From Actinomycetes bacterium (GTDB lineage: Bacteria > Actinomycetota > Thermoleophilia > Solirubrobacterales > Solirubrobacteraceae): DNA of 35,095 nt. The notes below the pieces were generated by a model. That model did not search any database. It saw only the letters and a program-made list of their open reading frames with translations, and was not told the DNA's origin. Shown piece after piece: positions 1-6,943 of the stretch. A program made the position numbers and the translations under genes. Where the stretch lies: NCBI GenBank assembly GCA_021846845.1, contig JAJZWB010000027.1, positions 1 to 35,095 on the forward strand, given 5' to 3'. Position 1 is the first letter of the stretch. Every line of letters starts with the position of its first letter.

Positions 1-1982
1 CGTGCTCTCGAACGCACGCCGATCAGCATCGTGCCTGCGCCGGCTCCGCTGCCGGTCCAGTTCCGCGCGCCCGCCGCGGCGCGGTTTCGTGTGACGGCAC
101 GCAGGCGCCCGGCGGGCTGCGTGCCGCCGGGGGTGGCCGCGGTGCTGCCGGCGGGCCGCGTGCCGCCGGTGCCGACGCGGGCCCCGGTGCTGCCGGCGGG
201 CTGCGTGCCGCCGGTGGTGGCCGCGGTGCTGCCGGCGGGCTGCGTGCCGCCGAAGCTGGCCGCGGTGCTGCCGACAGCTGGTGTGCCGGCGCCGCCGACA
301 GCCGGTGTGCCGGCGCCGCCGACAGCCGGTGTGCCGGCGCCGCCGACAGCCGGTGTGCCGGCGCCGCCGACCGTCAGGGTGGTGCACGTCGGGGCCGATC
401 CGCCCCCGCTGGGCGTGATCTGGGCGGCGTCGCCGGAGCCTCCGGGCACGGTGCCCGCCTGGCTCGGCGGGCCCGCCTGCGCACCGGCCGGGGGAAGGAG
501 CTGCGCGGTTGAGATCGTCTGCCCTCCGGCCGGCGCCGGTGAGGGGGCGCTGCCGGCGGCCTGGCCTCCGATCGCCGACTGCGCGCCGGCGATGGTGGCA
601 GCGGCGCAGCTGGTCGTCCGGCTCGCCGCTCCCGTCTGGGTGGATGTCTGCGCGTTGCCGCCCAGCAGGTAGAGGTTGTCCGGGTTTGCGATCTCGGTGA
701 GATTCGGGGTGCGGACCGGGTCGGCGGGCCGCTGGGCGGACTGCGCGCGAACGAGGCCGGGAGCAACGGGCGGCTGGATCGCGGCAGCGGGGCCAGCGCT
801 CTGCGGCATCGGCCGCACGCTGAGAGCGACCGACCGCGCCGCGTGCCGGTGCTGTTGCGACCGTGCGGCATCGAAGGCCCGAACGTGGTGCGCGCGGTGG
901 GGGGGCGGGGGGGCGATGTGCTGCAGCTCCAGGGCGCCGCCCGCGGTGACCGCCGCGGCCGCGATGATCGTCACCACATGGCCGGCGGTGGCGATCGCCC
1001 CCGCGCTCGCCGCGGCGCCACCTCCGGTCAGCCCGCTCGCTGCCACGGCTCCACCGCCCAGCGCGGTGCCGCCACCCAGCACGGTGCCGCCGCTCAGCGC
1101 CGTGCCGCTGCCGGCCGACACCCCGGAGGCGCCGCTGCCGGCCGCCGCGCCTGTGCCGGACGCGCCCCCGACGCCCAGCAGCTTGGCGGCGACGCCGATC
1201 GGCCCGAGCGTCGGCACGAGGCCGGTCAGCCCCCGGCTCACACCGCGGACCTCGGACCGGAACTCCCGACACCCGGGGCAATCCCGCAGGTGGCGTCGGC
1301 TCAGGCCGCTCATCCTGACTCCACGGTCGTGGGCGACGACCAGGTCCTCGCGGATGGCCGCGCAGGCGGTCTCACGCGCCTCGCTGGCACGCGCCAAACC
1401 GATCCGTGCCCGGACCAGCAGCGACTTGACCGCCGGTACCGAAACCGACAGCGCCCCGGCCACGTCGGCGTACGTCATCCCGGAAAGCTCGCGCATCAGC
1501 AGCGCCGAGCGCTGCTGATGCGGCAGCCGGCGCACGTCGTCGACCAGCCGCTGCAGCGCGTCACGCTGCTCCAGCCGCGTCACCGGGTCGTCGCCGCCGG
1601 GTCCGGCCGCCAGTGTCGCCGTCTCGTCGCAGGCCACCGCCTGAGGGCGGCGCAGCTCGTCGATGCAGCGGTTGTGCGCGATCCGGTAGAGCCATGCTCG
1701 GAGCGCGAGCTCGCGGTCCGATGCGCGCAGGCTCCGGTACGCACGGACGAAGACGTCCTGAACGGCGTCCTCGGCGTCCGCGGGCGAACCGGCCAGCATC
1801 TGGCGCGAGTAGGCGAGCATCCGCGGGCGGTAGCGGTCGTGAATCGCGCGGAACGCCTCCTCGTTCCCGGATCGGAACAGCGAGACGAGCTGCTCGTCGG
1901 AGCGGAGGCGCAAGAGTGGCGCCCCGAGCGAGACGCGCGCGCGGGAGAGCCCTGCCGATGCTGGGAGAGCGGAGGCTTCCAC
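1..1982 (-). CDS. ECF-type sigma-70 factor with zinc-finger, membrane segment and long repeat tail (3' end outside window)
   Basis: A GTG start at 1982 opens a frame with no stop to base 1, so about 660 residues are visible and the C-terminus is missing. Sigma region 2 lies at residues 41-112 (DAEDAVQDVF near 69-78, RAWLYRIAHNRCIDELRR at 95-112). Region 4 lies at about 143-196 (LSGMTYADVAGAL, then VPAVKSLLVRAR). It is followed by C207-H231-C235-C238, the spacing of an anti-sigma zf-HC2/ZAS finger, and a hydrophobic segment at about 328-350. The rest is Gly/Ala/Thr/Pro-rich, with TPAVGGAG-type repeats at about 537-570 and GGTQPAGS-type repeats at about 571-626. Known: ECF factors carry regions 2 and 4, and ZAS fingers usually sit in a separate anti-sigma protein. 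Inference: a membrane-tethered, self-inhibited sigma factor with an outside tail. The start is the first GTG after a TAGCAT box; nothing better lies downstream before region 2. Confidence 0.85.
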   Translation of the reverse strand, partial: MEASALPASAGLSRARVSLGAPLLRLRSDEQLVSLFRSGNEEAFRAIHDRYRPRMLAYSRQMLAGSPADAEDAVQDVFVRAYRSLRASDRELALRAWLYRIAHNRCIDELRRPQAVACDETATLAAGPGGDDPVTRLEQRDALQRLVDDVRRLPHQQRSALLMRELSGMTYADVAGALSVSVPAVKSLLVRARIGLARASEARETACAAIREDLVVAHDRGVRMSGLSRRHLRDCPGCREFRSEVRGVSRGLTGLVPTLGPIGVAAKLLGVGGASGTGAAAGSGASGVSAGSGTALSGGTVLGGGTALGGGAVAASGLTGGGAAASAGAIATAGHVVTIIAAAAVTAGGALELQHIAPPPPHRAHHVRAFDAARSQQHRHAARSVALSVRPMPQSAGPAAAIQPPVAPGLVRAQSAQRPADPVRTPNLTEIANPDNLYLLGGNAQTSTQTGAASRTTSCAAATIAGAQSAIGGQAAGSAPSPAPAGGQTISTAQLLPPAGAQAGPPSQAGTVPGGSGDAAQITPSGGGSAPTCTTLTVGGAGTPAVGGAGTPAVGGAGTPAVGGAGTPAVGSTAASFGGTQPAGSTAATTGGTQPAGSTGARVGTGGTRPAGSTAATPGGTQPAGRLRAVTRNRAAAGARNWTGSGAGAGTMLIGVRSRA
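105..270. repeat. 39-nt coding tandem repeat in sigma-factor tail
   Basis: About four imperfect copies with period near 39 nt share the core cggcgggctgcgtgccgcc. On the minus strand each encodes about 13 residues of the form GGTQPAGSTAAT. One copy (about 144-182) is longer and more diverged. The reading frame stays open throughout. Confidence 0.8.
271..370. repeat. 24-nt coding tandem repeat in sigma-factor tail
   Basis: Four copies with exact 24-nt period, core gacagccggtgtgccggc, differ at one base in the first copy. Each encodes the octapeptide GAGTPAVG on the minus strand. Near-identity at DNA level suggests recent expansion. Confidence 0.9.
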
Positions 1983-1996
1983 CTTGACCCAGGCCC

Positions 1997-2002
1997 ATGC
2001 TA
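1997..2002 (-). promoter_or_regulatory. putative -10 box of the sigma-factor gene
   Basis: TAGCAT on the minus strand ends 14 bases before the GTG at 1982, predicting a leader of only a few bases. The wider 1983-2219 region also holds a GCCCGG-ATAG-CCGGGC hairpin at 2163-2178 and no convincing gene. Confidence 0.3.
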
Positions 2003-2204
2003 ACGGCTGAGGCGGCGCCCGAGTGAGGATCGGGCCGGCCAGCGCGGCCAGGACATCGCCCGTGCGGCCCTGATCCGAGCGCCCGCGCGGCGCGTGCTGG
2101 GGGCACCCGCGCGATCGGCCCGTCAGGGGCCATTCCAAGGCTCAGGTTGAGGTTGAGAGTATGCCCGGATAGCCGGGCTTCGGCGCATTGCGCGGCCTGG
2201 CCTG

Positions 2205-2210
2205 TAGCCT
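2205..2210 (+). promoter_or_regulatory. putative -10 box of ccdA (leaderless arrangement)
   Basis: TAGCCT ends 9 bases before the ATG at 2220, so transcription would begin at or next to the start codon. No Shine-Dalgarno sequence is present. Confidence 0.5.
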
Positions 2211-2219
2211 GCGGCTCCG

Positions 2220-2951
2220 ATGGATGCGGCGTCGGGAATCGGTCTGCCAGTGGCCTTTGGCGCGGGGCTGATCTCCTTCCTCTCTCCGTGCGTTCTGCCG
2301 CTGGTGCCCGGCTACATCTCCGCCGTGGCCGGCGGCCCACCGGGCGAGGTCCGCACCCGCAGGGTGGTGGGTCCGAGCCTGCTGTTCGTGGGCAGCTTCT
2401 CGTTCATCTTCATGGCGCTCGGGCTGCTGGGCCAGCGCGCGCTGCGGACGGCCCTCACCGGCCCTGCGGCGCTGAAGGTCTCGGGCGCCCTGATCGTGGC
2501 GATGGGCCTGCTGTTCGTGCTCGCTCCCCTGGTTCCGTCGCTCTCCCGCGAGTGGCACGTGGACCGGCTGATGGAGCGTGCCGGACGCGGAGGTCCAGTG
2601 CTGGCCGGCGCGGCGTTCGCGCTTGCGTGGACACCCTGCACCGGACCGACGCTCGGCGCGATCATCACCGCCGCCGGCACCTCGAGCTCCGCGGCTCACG
2701 GCGCGATCCTGCTCGCGGCCTACTGCGCCGGCCTGGGCGTCCCGTTCCTGATCACGGGCCTGGCGTTCGGCACCGCGACCTCGGCGTTCGGGGTGATCAA
2801 GCGTCACTACCCGGCCGTGATCGGGACCGGCGGGGTCGTGCTGGTGGCGATGGGGGTGATGATCTGGACCGGCGAGTTCACCCAGCTGAACATCACCGTC
2901 AGCCACTGGCTGCAGACGCTCGGGTTGCCGAACCTCTCCAGCGACACATGA
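2220..2951 (+). CDS. ccdA: CcdA-type thiol-disulfide membrane transporter (cytochrome c biogenesis)
   Basis: This 243-residue, strongly hydrophobic protein matches the CcdA/DsbD transmembrane family in length. The two signature cysteines are visible: SPCVLPLVPGY with C24 in the first membrane helix and WTPCTGPTLG with C140 in the fourth, a pseudo-symmetric pair. About six membrane helices can be traced. CcdA passes electrons from cytoplasmic thioredoxin to extracytoplasmic thiol proteins, which in Gram-positive bacteria serves haem attachment to cytochrome c and other oxidoreductases. No resB/resC or thioredoxin-like partner is adjacent in the window, so the substrate cannot be named. The start is the first of two nearby ATGs and sits 9 bases after a TAGCCT box. 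Confidence 0.9.
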   Translation: MDAASGIGLPVAFGAGLISFLSPCVLPLVPGYISAVAGGPPGEVRTRRVVGPSLLFVGSFSFIFMALGLLGQRALRTALTGPAALKVSGALIVAMGLLFVLAPLVPSLSREWHVDRLMERAGRGGPVLAGAAFALAWTPCTGPTLGAIITAAGTSSSAAHGAILLAAYCAGLGVPFLITGLAFGTATSAFGVIKRHYPAVIGTGGVVLVAMGVMIWTGEFTQLNITVSHWLQTLGLPNLSSDT

Positions 2952-2976
2952 GCCCGGTGGCTGGGGCGATCAGCGC

Positions 2977-3097
2977 CGCCCGGCGGCACGATCCGGGCGG
3001 TCTCGACCGTGCCGACGACCTGTGTCGGCGGCTCGATCAGTCGTAGCCCGGCTCGCCCGGCAGCACGATCCGGGCGGTCTCGCCCGTGCCGACGACC
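2977..3097. repeat. 44-bp direct duplication of the Nudix gene 3' end
   Basis: Bases 3054-3097, inside the last codons of the Nudix gene, recur at 2977-3020 just beyond its stop with two mismatches in 44 (offset 77). The copied part encodes [14 protein letters not shown] in the gene. Confidence 0.85.
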
Positions 3098-3663
3098 CGT
3101 GGCTGAACGGGCTTCACCGTCCGACCGCGCGCGTAGTCGAGCAGCTGCGCCGCCGAGCCGAAGCGGTCCAGCTGTTGCAGGTGCTTGATCGTGGGAAACA
3201 CGAGCAGGATCTCGCCCCGGCGGGCGGCGGCCAGCGCCCCTGACGGCGTGAACCAGCGCACGTCGATCATCTCCGAGCCGTCGATCCGCGGCTCGGCGTC
3301 GGGCGGAGCACACGCGAGGAAGAACCAGGTGTCGAAGCGGATCCTGACGGCCGCCGGCGTGATCCAGTGGGAGAAGGCGACGATCTCGCCCGGATCTGGG
3401 AGCAGGACCCCGGCCTCCTCGTCAAGCTCCCGCACCGCGGCTGCGCGCAGGCCGTGCTCGCCTTCCCCGTCGCCCTCGCTGACGGCCCCTCCCGGGAACA
3501 CCCACGCGCCGCCCATGAAGCGGGCCGCGGGGTTGCGCTGCGCAAGCAGCACCTCGAGTCCGCCGTCGCCGTCACGCAGGAGGATCACGGTCGCCGCCGG
3601 CCGGGGGACCGTCTCAGGGCCGTCGTGGAGGTGCTCGCCGGGCCCTGGCCGTACGCCATCCAT
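3037..3663 (-). CDS. Nudix hydrolase
   Basis: This 208-residue cytoplasmic protein has a Nudix signature: GGAWVFPGG at 51-59, then RELDEEAGV at 78-86 carrying the metal-binding glutamates E79, E82 and E83. The loop between the glycines and the RE motif is expanded relative to the standard GX5EX7RE spacing, as in NUDT19-like CoA/nucleotide hydrolases. A WITP segment (about 113-116) and a C-terminal helical region (FPTIKHL at 163-169) also fit that subgroup. The substrate (nucleoside diphosphate derivative or acyl-CoA) cannot be decided from sequence; the nearby acyl-CoA genes make CoA derivatives plausible. It diverges from rubredoxin over 63 bp. The ATG at 3663 lies 6 bases after a TAGGGT box, supporting this start. 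Confidence 0.85.
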   Translation of the reverse strand: MDGVRPGPGEHLHDGPETVPRPAATVILLRDGDGGLEVLLAQRNPAARFMGGAWVFPGGAVSEGDGEGEHGLRAAAVRELDEEAGVLLPDPGEIVAFSHWITPAAVRIRFDTWFFLACAPPDAEPRIDGSEMIDVRWFTPSGALAAARRGEILLVFPTIKHLQQLDRFGSAAQLLDYARGRTVKPVQPRVVGTGETARIVLPGEPGYD

Positions 3664-3669
3664 GCTCTG

Positions 3670-3675
3670 ACCCTA
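3670..3675 (-). promoter_or_regulatory. putative -10 box of the Nudix gene (leaderless arrangement)
   Basis: TAGGGT on the minus strand ends 6 bases before the ATG at 3663, placing the expected transcription start at the start codon. Confidence 0.5.
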
Positions 3676-3711
3676 CAACCCGGCGAGGTCATCGGCGGCG
3701 CGCGGGACCGC

Positions 3712-3717
3712 TACCCT
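3712..3717 (+). promoter_or_regulatory. putative -10 box of the rubredoxin gene (leaderless arrangement)
   Basis: TACCCT ends 9 bases before the ATG at 3727; there is no ribosome-binding sequence between them. Confidence 0.5.
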
Positions 3718-3726
3718 AGTCGCCCG

Positions 3727-3888
3727 ATGAGATACGTGTGCGAATCGTGCGGGTTCATCTACGACCCTGAGATCGGCGATCCCGACGGCGGCATCCCGCC
3801 CGGAACGGCGTTCGAGGACATCCCGGACACCTGGTTCTGTCCGGTGTGCGGCGCGCGCAAGCGGGATTTCGTCCCGTACGACGCCTAG
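3727..3888 (+). CDS. rubredoxin
   Basis: This 53-residue protein is the normal length of a single-domain rubredoxin. Two CxxC knuckles bind one iron: [12 protein letters not shown] (C5, C8) and [13 protein letters not shown] (C38, C41). The conserved [15 protein letters not shown] stretch lies between them. Rubredoxins are one-electron carriers for alkane hydroxylases, rubrerythrins and related oxidases. No such partner is adjacent, so its electron acceptor is unknown. The gene is divergent from the Nudix hydrolase and convergent with the pseudo-aminotransferase, from which it is separated by 195 bp (3889-4083) in which I see no gene or clear terminator. Confidence 0.95.
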   Translation: MRYVCESCGFIYDPEIGDPDGGIPPGTAFEDIPDTWFCPVCGARKRDFVPYDA

Positions 3889-4083
3889 GCGTCCGGACAC
3901 ACCTGGCGCCTGACTTCCGGGCCGCGGCGCGTACCCGTGATGGATGCGATGTCAACCACGGTCATGGGTGAGCGTCGCCTCGCGCCAGGTCGCCGCGGCA
4001 GCGCGGCCTTTCCCCGGTCGCGCGATCACCCCGCCGAGACCGTGCGACCTCGGAGACGGTCACCGCGAGCCGGAACGGGCGGC

Positions 4084-5379
4084 TCACGCTGCGCGCCGGG
4101 TCCGTTTGGGCGCCTCGTGGTCGAAGACGCCCGCGGCTGCCTTCGCCCGCGATGCGCCGTGCTGCTGTTCGGCGCCTGCGCGATGCCAGTCCGCCGGCGC
4201 GTCGGCAGCGGCCTGCGGCTGGTGGCCGAGTGCGCGCGCCACGCTCCCGAGCCGGCGCGCGGCGTCGTCCAGTTCCCCCGGATGATGGGTCGCCATCGCA
4301 GTGAGTCGCAGCCGCGCGACCGGGTTCGCGACCAGCGGCGGCAGCAGCGAGTCGATGAACAACCCGTGCCGGAGGGCCTGCTCGCAGATCGCGGCGGCGA
4401 GCCTGGGATCATGGACCGGCGGCGCCATGATGTGGGAGCGCGACGCGCCGGTGTCGAACCCCTCCCGCTCGAGCCCGCTGCGGAGGGCAGACGCGTTGAC
4501 CGCGAGCCTGCGAACCCGCTCCGGCCGCTCGCGCAGGAGCTCGAGGGCCGCCAGAGCGCCGGCCACCGCGGGCGGCGGGAGGGCGGTGGATGCGGCGAAC
4601 GCCCGTGCGGCGGAGACCAGGTAGCGACCCATGTCGCGATCGCACGCGACGAATGCGCCGTAGGCGCCGAGCGCCGAGCCGAGCGTTCCCGTGATCACGT
4701 CCACGTGGTCCTCGAGACCGCCGGCGGCGAGCGCCCCTCTCCCGTCGGGCCCGATCGCACCGAAGGCGCTGGACTCGTCGACCACGGTTCGGATCCCGAC
4801 GCGCTGAGCCAGCGTCGCGATCTCACGCAGCGGCGCGAGATCGCCGTCGAGGGAGAACACGGACTCGGTCACGATCAGCGCGGCCCGACCCTCGGCCTGC
4901 TCTATGCCCCACGTGAGGTGCTCGACGTCGTGGTGGTCGTACACGAACACGTCGGCTCGCGACAGTCGGCAGCCGTCGACCAGCGCCGGGTGGTTGAGCT
5001 CGTCGGAGAAGATCGTGTCCCCGGGTCTCGCCAGGGCAGCGATCACGCCCGCGGTGGCGGCCTCGCGTGAGCCGAGCAGGAGCGCGGTCTCGCGTCCGAC
5101 GAACTCGGCCAGGCTCTCCTCGGCACGGCGATGGATCGTCATCGTGCCCGACGCCAGGCGTGGTGCGCCGGCTCCCACGCCCCAGCGCACAGCCGCGTCG
5201 GCGGCGGCCTCCCGGACACGCGGGTGATCGGCCAGGCCGAGGCAGTTGTCCGAGCACAGAAGCAGGACGGGCTTGCCGTCCAGCACCACGTGGGGTCCCT
5301 GCGGGCCGCTCACCAGACGGGTGCGACGCTGAAGGCCGAGGGCCTTCAGTTCGTCCAGCCGCGCTTGGATCTGGATCAT
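4084..5379 (-). CDS. BioF/KBL-family (alpha-oxoamine synthase fold) protein lacking the PLP lysine
   Basis: This 431-residue protein aligns across its length with 8-amino-7-oxononanoate synthase/glycine C-acetyltransferase proteins. Retained landmarks are LADHPRVREAA (49-59), SDELNHPALVDGCRLSRA (125-142, including ring-stacking H130), VTESVFSLDGDLAPL (170-184) and GPDGRG (210-215). Several cofactor-site motifs are changed. The lysine of the usual TLGKALG is serine (TLGSALG, S235; codon TCG). DEAHxTG is DESSAFG (D201 kept, His to S204). The SGYxAN loop is SREAAT (104-109). NNYLGL is DNCLGL. The frame is intact with no stop or shift. Known: the lysine forms the Schiff base with PLP and is needed for catalysis. 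Inference: a catalytically altered or dead paralogue, possibly regulatory or scaffolding. The ATG at 5379 follows a TATGGT box by 9 bases; the frame is open further upstream but lacks support there. Confidence 0.85.
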   Translation of the reverse strand: MIQIQARLDELKALGLQRRTRLVSGPQGPHVVLDGKPVLLLCSDNCLGLADHPRVREAAADAAVRWGVGAGAPRLASGTMTIHRRAEESLAEFVGRETALLLGSREAATAGVIAALARPGDTIFSDELNHPALVDGCRLSRADVFVYDHHDVEHLTWGIEQAEGRAALIVTESVFSLDGDLAPLREIATLAQRVGIRTVVDESSAFGAIGPDGRGALAAGGLEDHVDVITGTLGSALGAYGAFVACDRDMGRYLVSAARAFAASTALPPPAVAGALAALELLRERPERVRRLAVNASALRSGLEREGFDTGASRSHIMAPPVHDPRLAAAICEQALRHGLFIDSLLPPLVANPVARLRLTAMATHHPGELDDAARRLGSVARALGHQPQAAADAPADWHRAGAEQQHGASRAKAAAGVFDHEAPKRTRRAA

Positions 5380-5388
5380 GGCGGACCC

Positions 5389-5394
5389 ACCATA
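5389..5394 (-). promoter_or_regulatory. putative -10 box of the pseudo-aminotransferase gene (leaderless arrangement)
   Basis: TATGGT on the minus strand ends 9 bases before the ATG at 5379. It indicates that this degenerate enzyme gene still has an expression signal. Confidence 0.5.
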
Positions 5395-5430
5395 GGGACG
5401 GCGTCGGACAGATCGTGCGCATGGTGACCA

Positions 5431-5538
5431 GGATGCTGTCCGACAGCTGGCCCGGCGTCCGACCCGGGCGGCCGGTCGCCGCGCCGGATGCTGTCCGACA
5501 GCTGGCCCGGCGTCCGACCCGGGCGGCCGGTCGCCGCG
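5431..5538. repeat. two identical 53-bp direct repeats upstream of the HhH-GPD gene
   Basis: Bases 5431-5483 and 5486-5538 are identical over 53 bp, separated by 2 bp. Each contains the small inverted repeat CTGTC-C-GACAG. They lie in the 186-bp divergent region between 5379 and 5566, immediately upstream of the likely promoter of the next gene. They could be doubled operator sites or a slippage product. Confidence 0.95.
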
Positions 5539-5553
5539 GAGCCGGATCCGATC

Positions 5554-5559
5554 TATGAT
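5554..5559 (+). promoter_or_regulatory. putative -10 box of the HhH-GPD gene (leaderless arrangement)
   Basis: TATGAT, five of six matching TATAAT, ends 6 bases before the GTG at 5566. This favours the GTG over the in-frame ATG at 5488, which lies inside the direct repeat. Confidence 0.55.
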
Positions 5560-5565
5560 CGGCCG

Positions 5566-6129
5566 GTGGCCCCCGATCGCCTGCACTTCACGGACTCCGA
5601 CGAGGCCAACGCGCTGATCGCCGAGGATCCGATGGCCCTGCTGATCGGGTTCGCACTCGACCAGCAGGTCTCGGTGCAGAAGGCGTTCGCCGGCCCGCTC
5701 GCCATCCGCGAGCGGCTCGGCACGATCGATCCGGAGGCCCTTGCGGGGGCCGAACTGGAGCCCGTGTTCGCCGCCAGGCCCGCAATCCACCGATTCCCCG
5801 GCGCGATGGCCAGGCGCGTGCGGGATCTCGCCGCGCACATCTGTGACCGCTACGGCGGCGACGCGGCCCGCGTGTGGAACGACGCGTCCGACGGTGCCGA
5901 GCTGCGCGCCAACCTAGCCGCGCTTCCCGGTTTCGGCGAGATGAAGGTCAAGTCGCTGGGCGCCGTGCTGGCGAAGCGGTTCGGCGTTGCGGCGGCGCAG
6001 GATCTGGTGCCGTCGCACCCGACGCTCGGCGACGTAGACTCCGCGGAGGCTCTGGCCCAGTACCAGTCCGCCAAGCGCGCTCACAAGGCCCAGTGGATGG
6101 CGGAGGCACCGGGCGGACCCGGGCGCTAG
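5566..6129 (+). CDS. HhH-GPD family protein (TIGR03252-like)
   Basis: This 187-residue protein resembles the uncharacterised actinobacterial HhH-GPD family (TIGR03252). Visible landmarks are LLIGFALDQQVSVQKAF near the N-terminus, where base-excision glycosylases have VGQQ, and a helix-hairpin-helix-like LAALPGFGEMKVKSLGAVL in the C-terminal half. The catalytic aspartate expected some 15-20 residues after the HhH is not in the usual VD context; PSHPTLGDVDSAE occupies that place. Known: relatives include DNA N-glycosylases of the EndoIII/AlkA superfamily. Inference: a DNA-binding or repair role; activity is unproven. It is the second HhH-GPD gene in the window besides the AlkA-like one at 31078. 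Confidence 0.8.
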   Translation: MAPDRLHFTDSDEANALIAEDPMALLIGFALDQQVSVQKAFAGPLAIRERLGTIDPEALAGAELEPVFAARPAIHRFPGAMARRVRDLAAHICDRYGGDAARVWNDASDGAELRANLAALPGFGEMKVKSLGAVLAKRFGVAAAQDLVPSHPTLGDVDSAEALAQYQSAKRAHKAQWMAEAPGGPGR

Positions 6130-6151
6130 CGCGGGTCTCGGGGCGCGACGC

Positions 6152-6943
6152 TCAGCGTCCCGTCCACTGCGGAGGTCGCTTCTCCGCGAAGGCCCGGAGC
6201 CCCTCACGGAAGTCGTCAGAGCTCAGGCTGTCGACGCGCAGCGCCAGCAGCTCCCGCTCGATGGCGTCCGTCACCGTCGCACGGCCGTCAAGCAGCGCCC
6301 CGATGACGCGCTTGTTGCCGCGCTGCGCGAGCGGCGCGCGGGCCGCGATCTCCGTTGCGAGCGCGATGGCCGCCTGGGAGAGCTGATCCGTGCCGGCGAC
6401 CCGGTTCACCAGGCCCCACGCAAGCGCCGTGGCGGAGTCGATCCGGGTGGCGGTGAGGAACAGCTCACGCGTGCGCGGCCCTCCGATCGCGTCTACGAAC
6501 CTCCGGAGCCCGGTGTGCGAGTAGACCAGGCCGAGCCTGCCGGGCGGCATCCCGAAAGTCGCCGGTTCGGCGGCCACGCGCAGATCGCAGGCCAGCGCCA
6601 GCTCGAGCCCTCCGCCGATCGTGTGGCCGTTGAGCGCCGCAACGACCGGCCACGGGTGCTCGTCCAGCGCCTGAAGCGCGGTCTCGAACGGGTTCGCCAC
6701 CAGGGCTCCCGCCCGCTCGGCGACGGTTCCGTCGCCCAGGTCGCCGACGTCGTAGCCGGCGGAGAAAACGGTCCCCTCGCCGGTGAGCACAACGCACCGG
6801 GCCGTCAGCTGCGGCAGCGTGCCGGCCAGCGCGTCCAGGATCGGCCGGTCGAGCGCGCCCCGCTTCTCGGGATTGGAGATCGTCAGCCGCGCCACTCCGG
6901 GCGCGGGCTCGTCGACCAGCAGCCGTCCGCTACTCGATGACAA
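6152..6943 (-). CDS. crotonase-fold enoyl-CoA hydratase/isomerase-like protein, methylmalonyl-CoA decarboxylase-like
   Basis: This 263-residue crotonase has the oxyanion-hole segments FSAGYD (60-65) and GHTIGGGLELALACD (106-120; E114 matches crotonase E144). The second catalytic glutamate of hydratases, in FGxPE, is absent: FGMPPGRLGLVYSHTG (130-144) resembles instead the corresponding FAMTPxNLGVPYNLVG stretch of E. coli methylmalonyl-CoA decarboxylase (YgfG/ScpB), including Y141. The C-terminal LRAFAEKRPPQWTGR also fits that group. Known: YgfG decarboxylates methylmalonyl-CoA without biotin. Inference: a decarboxylase or atypical hydratase. Translation likely starts at a TTG (6943) that overlaps the end of the biotin-carrier gene by 14 bp, so the two are co-transcribed. 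Confidence 0.85.
   Translation of the reverse strand: MSSSSGRLLVDEPAPGVARLTISNPEKRGALDRPILDALAGTLPQLTARCVVLTGEGTVFSAGYDVGDLGDGTVAERAGALVANPFETALQALDEHPWPVVAALNGHTIGGGLELALACDLRVAAEPATFGMPPGRLGLVYSHTGLRRFVDAIGGPRTRELFLTATRIDSATALAWGLVNRVAGTDQLSQAAIALATEIAARAPLAQRGNKRVIGALLDGRATVTDAIERELLALRVDSLSSDDFREGLRAFAEKRPPQWTGR

Noticed and set aside
843-2003. Long plus-strand frame of 386 codons opposite the sigma-factor gene
   Set aside because: It is antisense to a frame with clear sigma-70 motifs; its own composition (Arg/Gly/His-rich, no domains) is typical of antisense frames in GC-rich DNA.
4084-5838. 584-residue version of the BioF-like protein
   Set aside because: The extra 153 N-terminal residues are antisense to the HhH-GPD gene and repeats; the ATG at 5379 has a promoter-like box and matches the family N-terminus.
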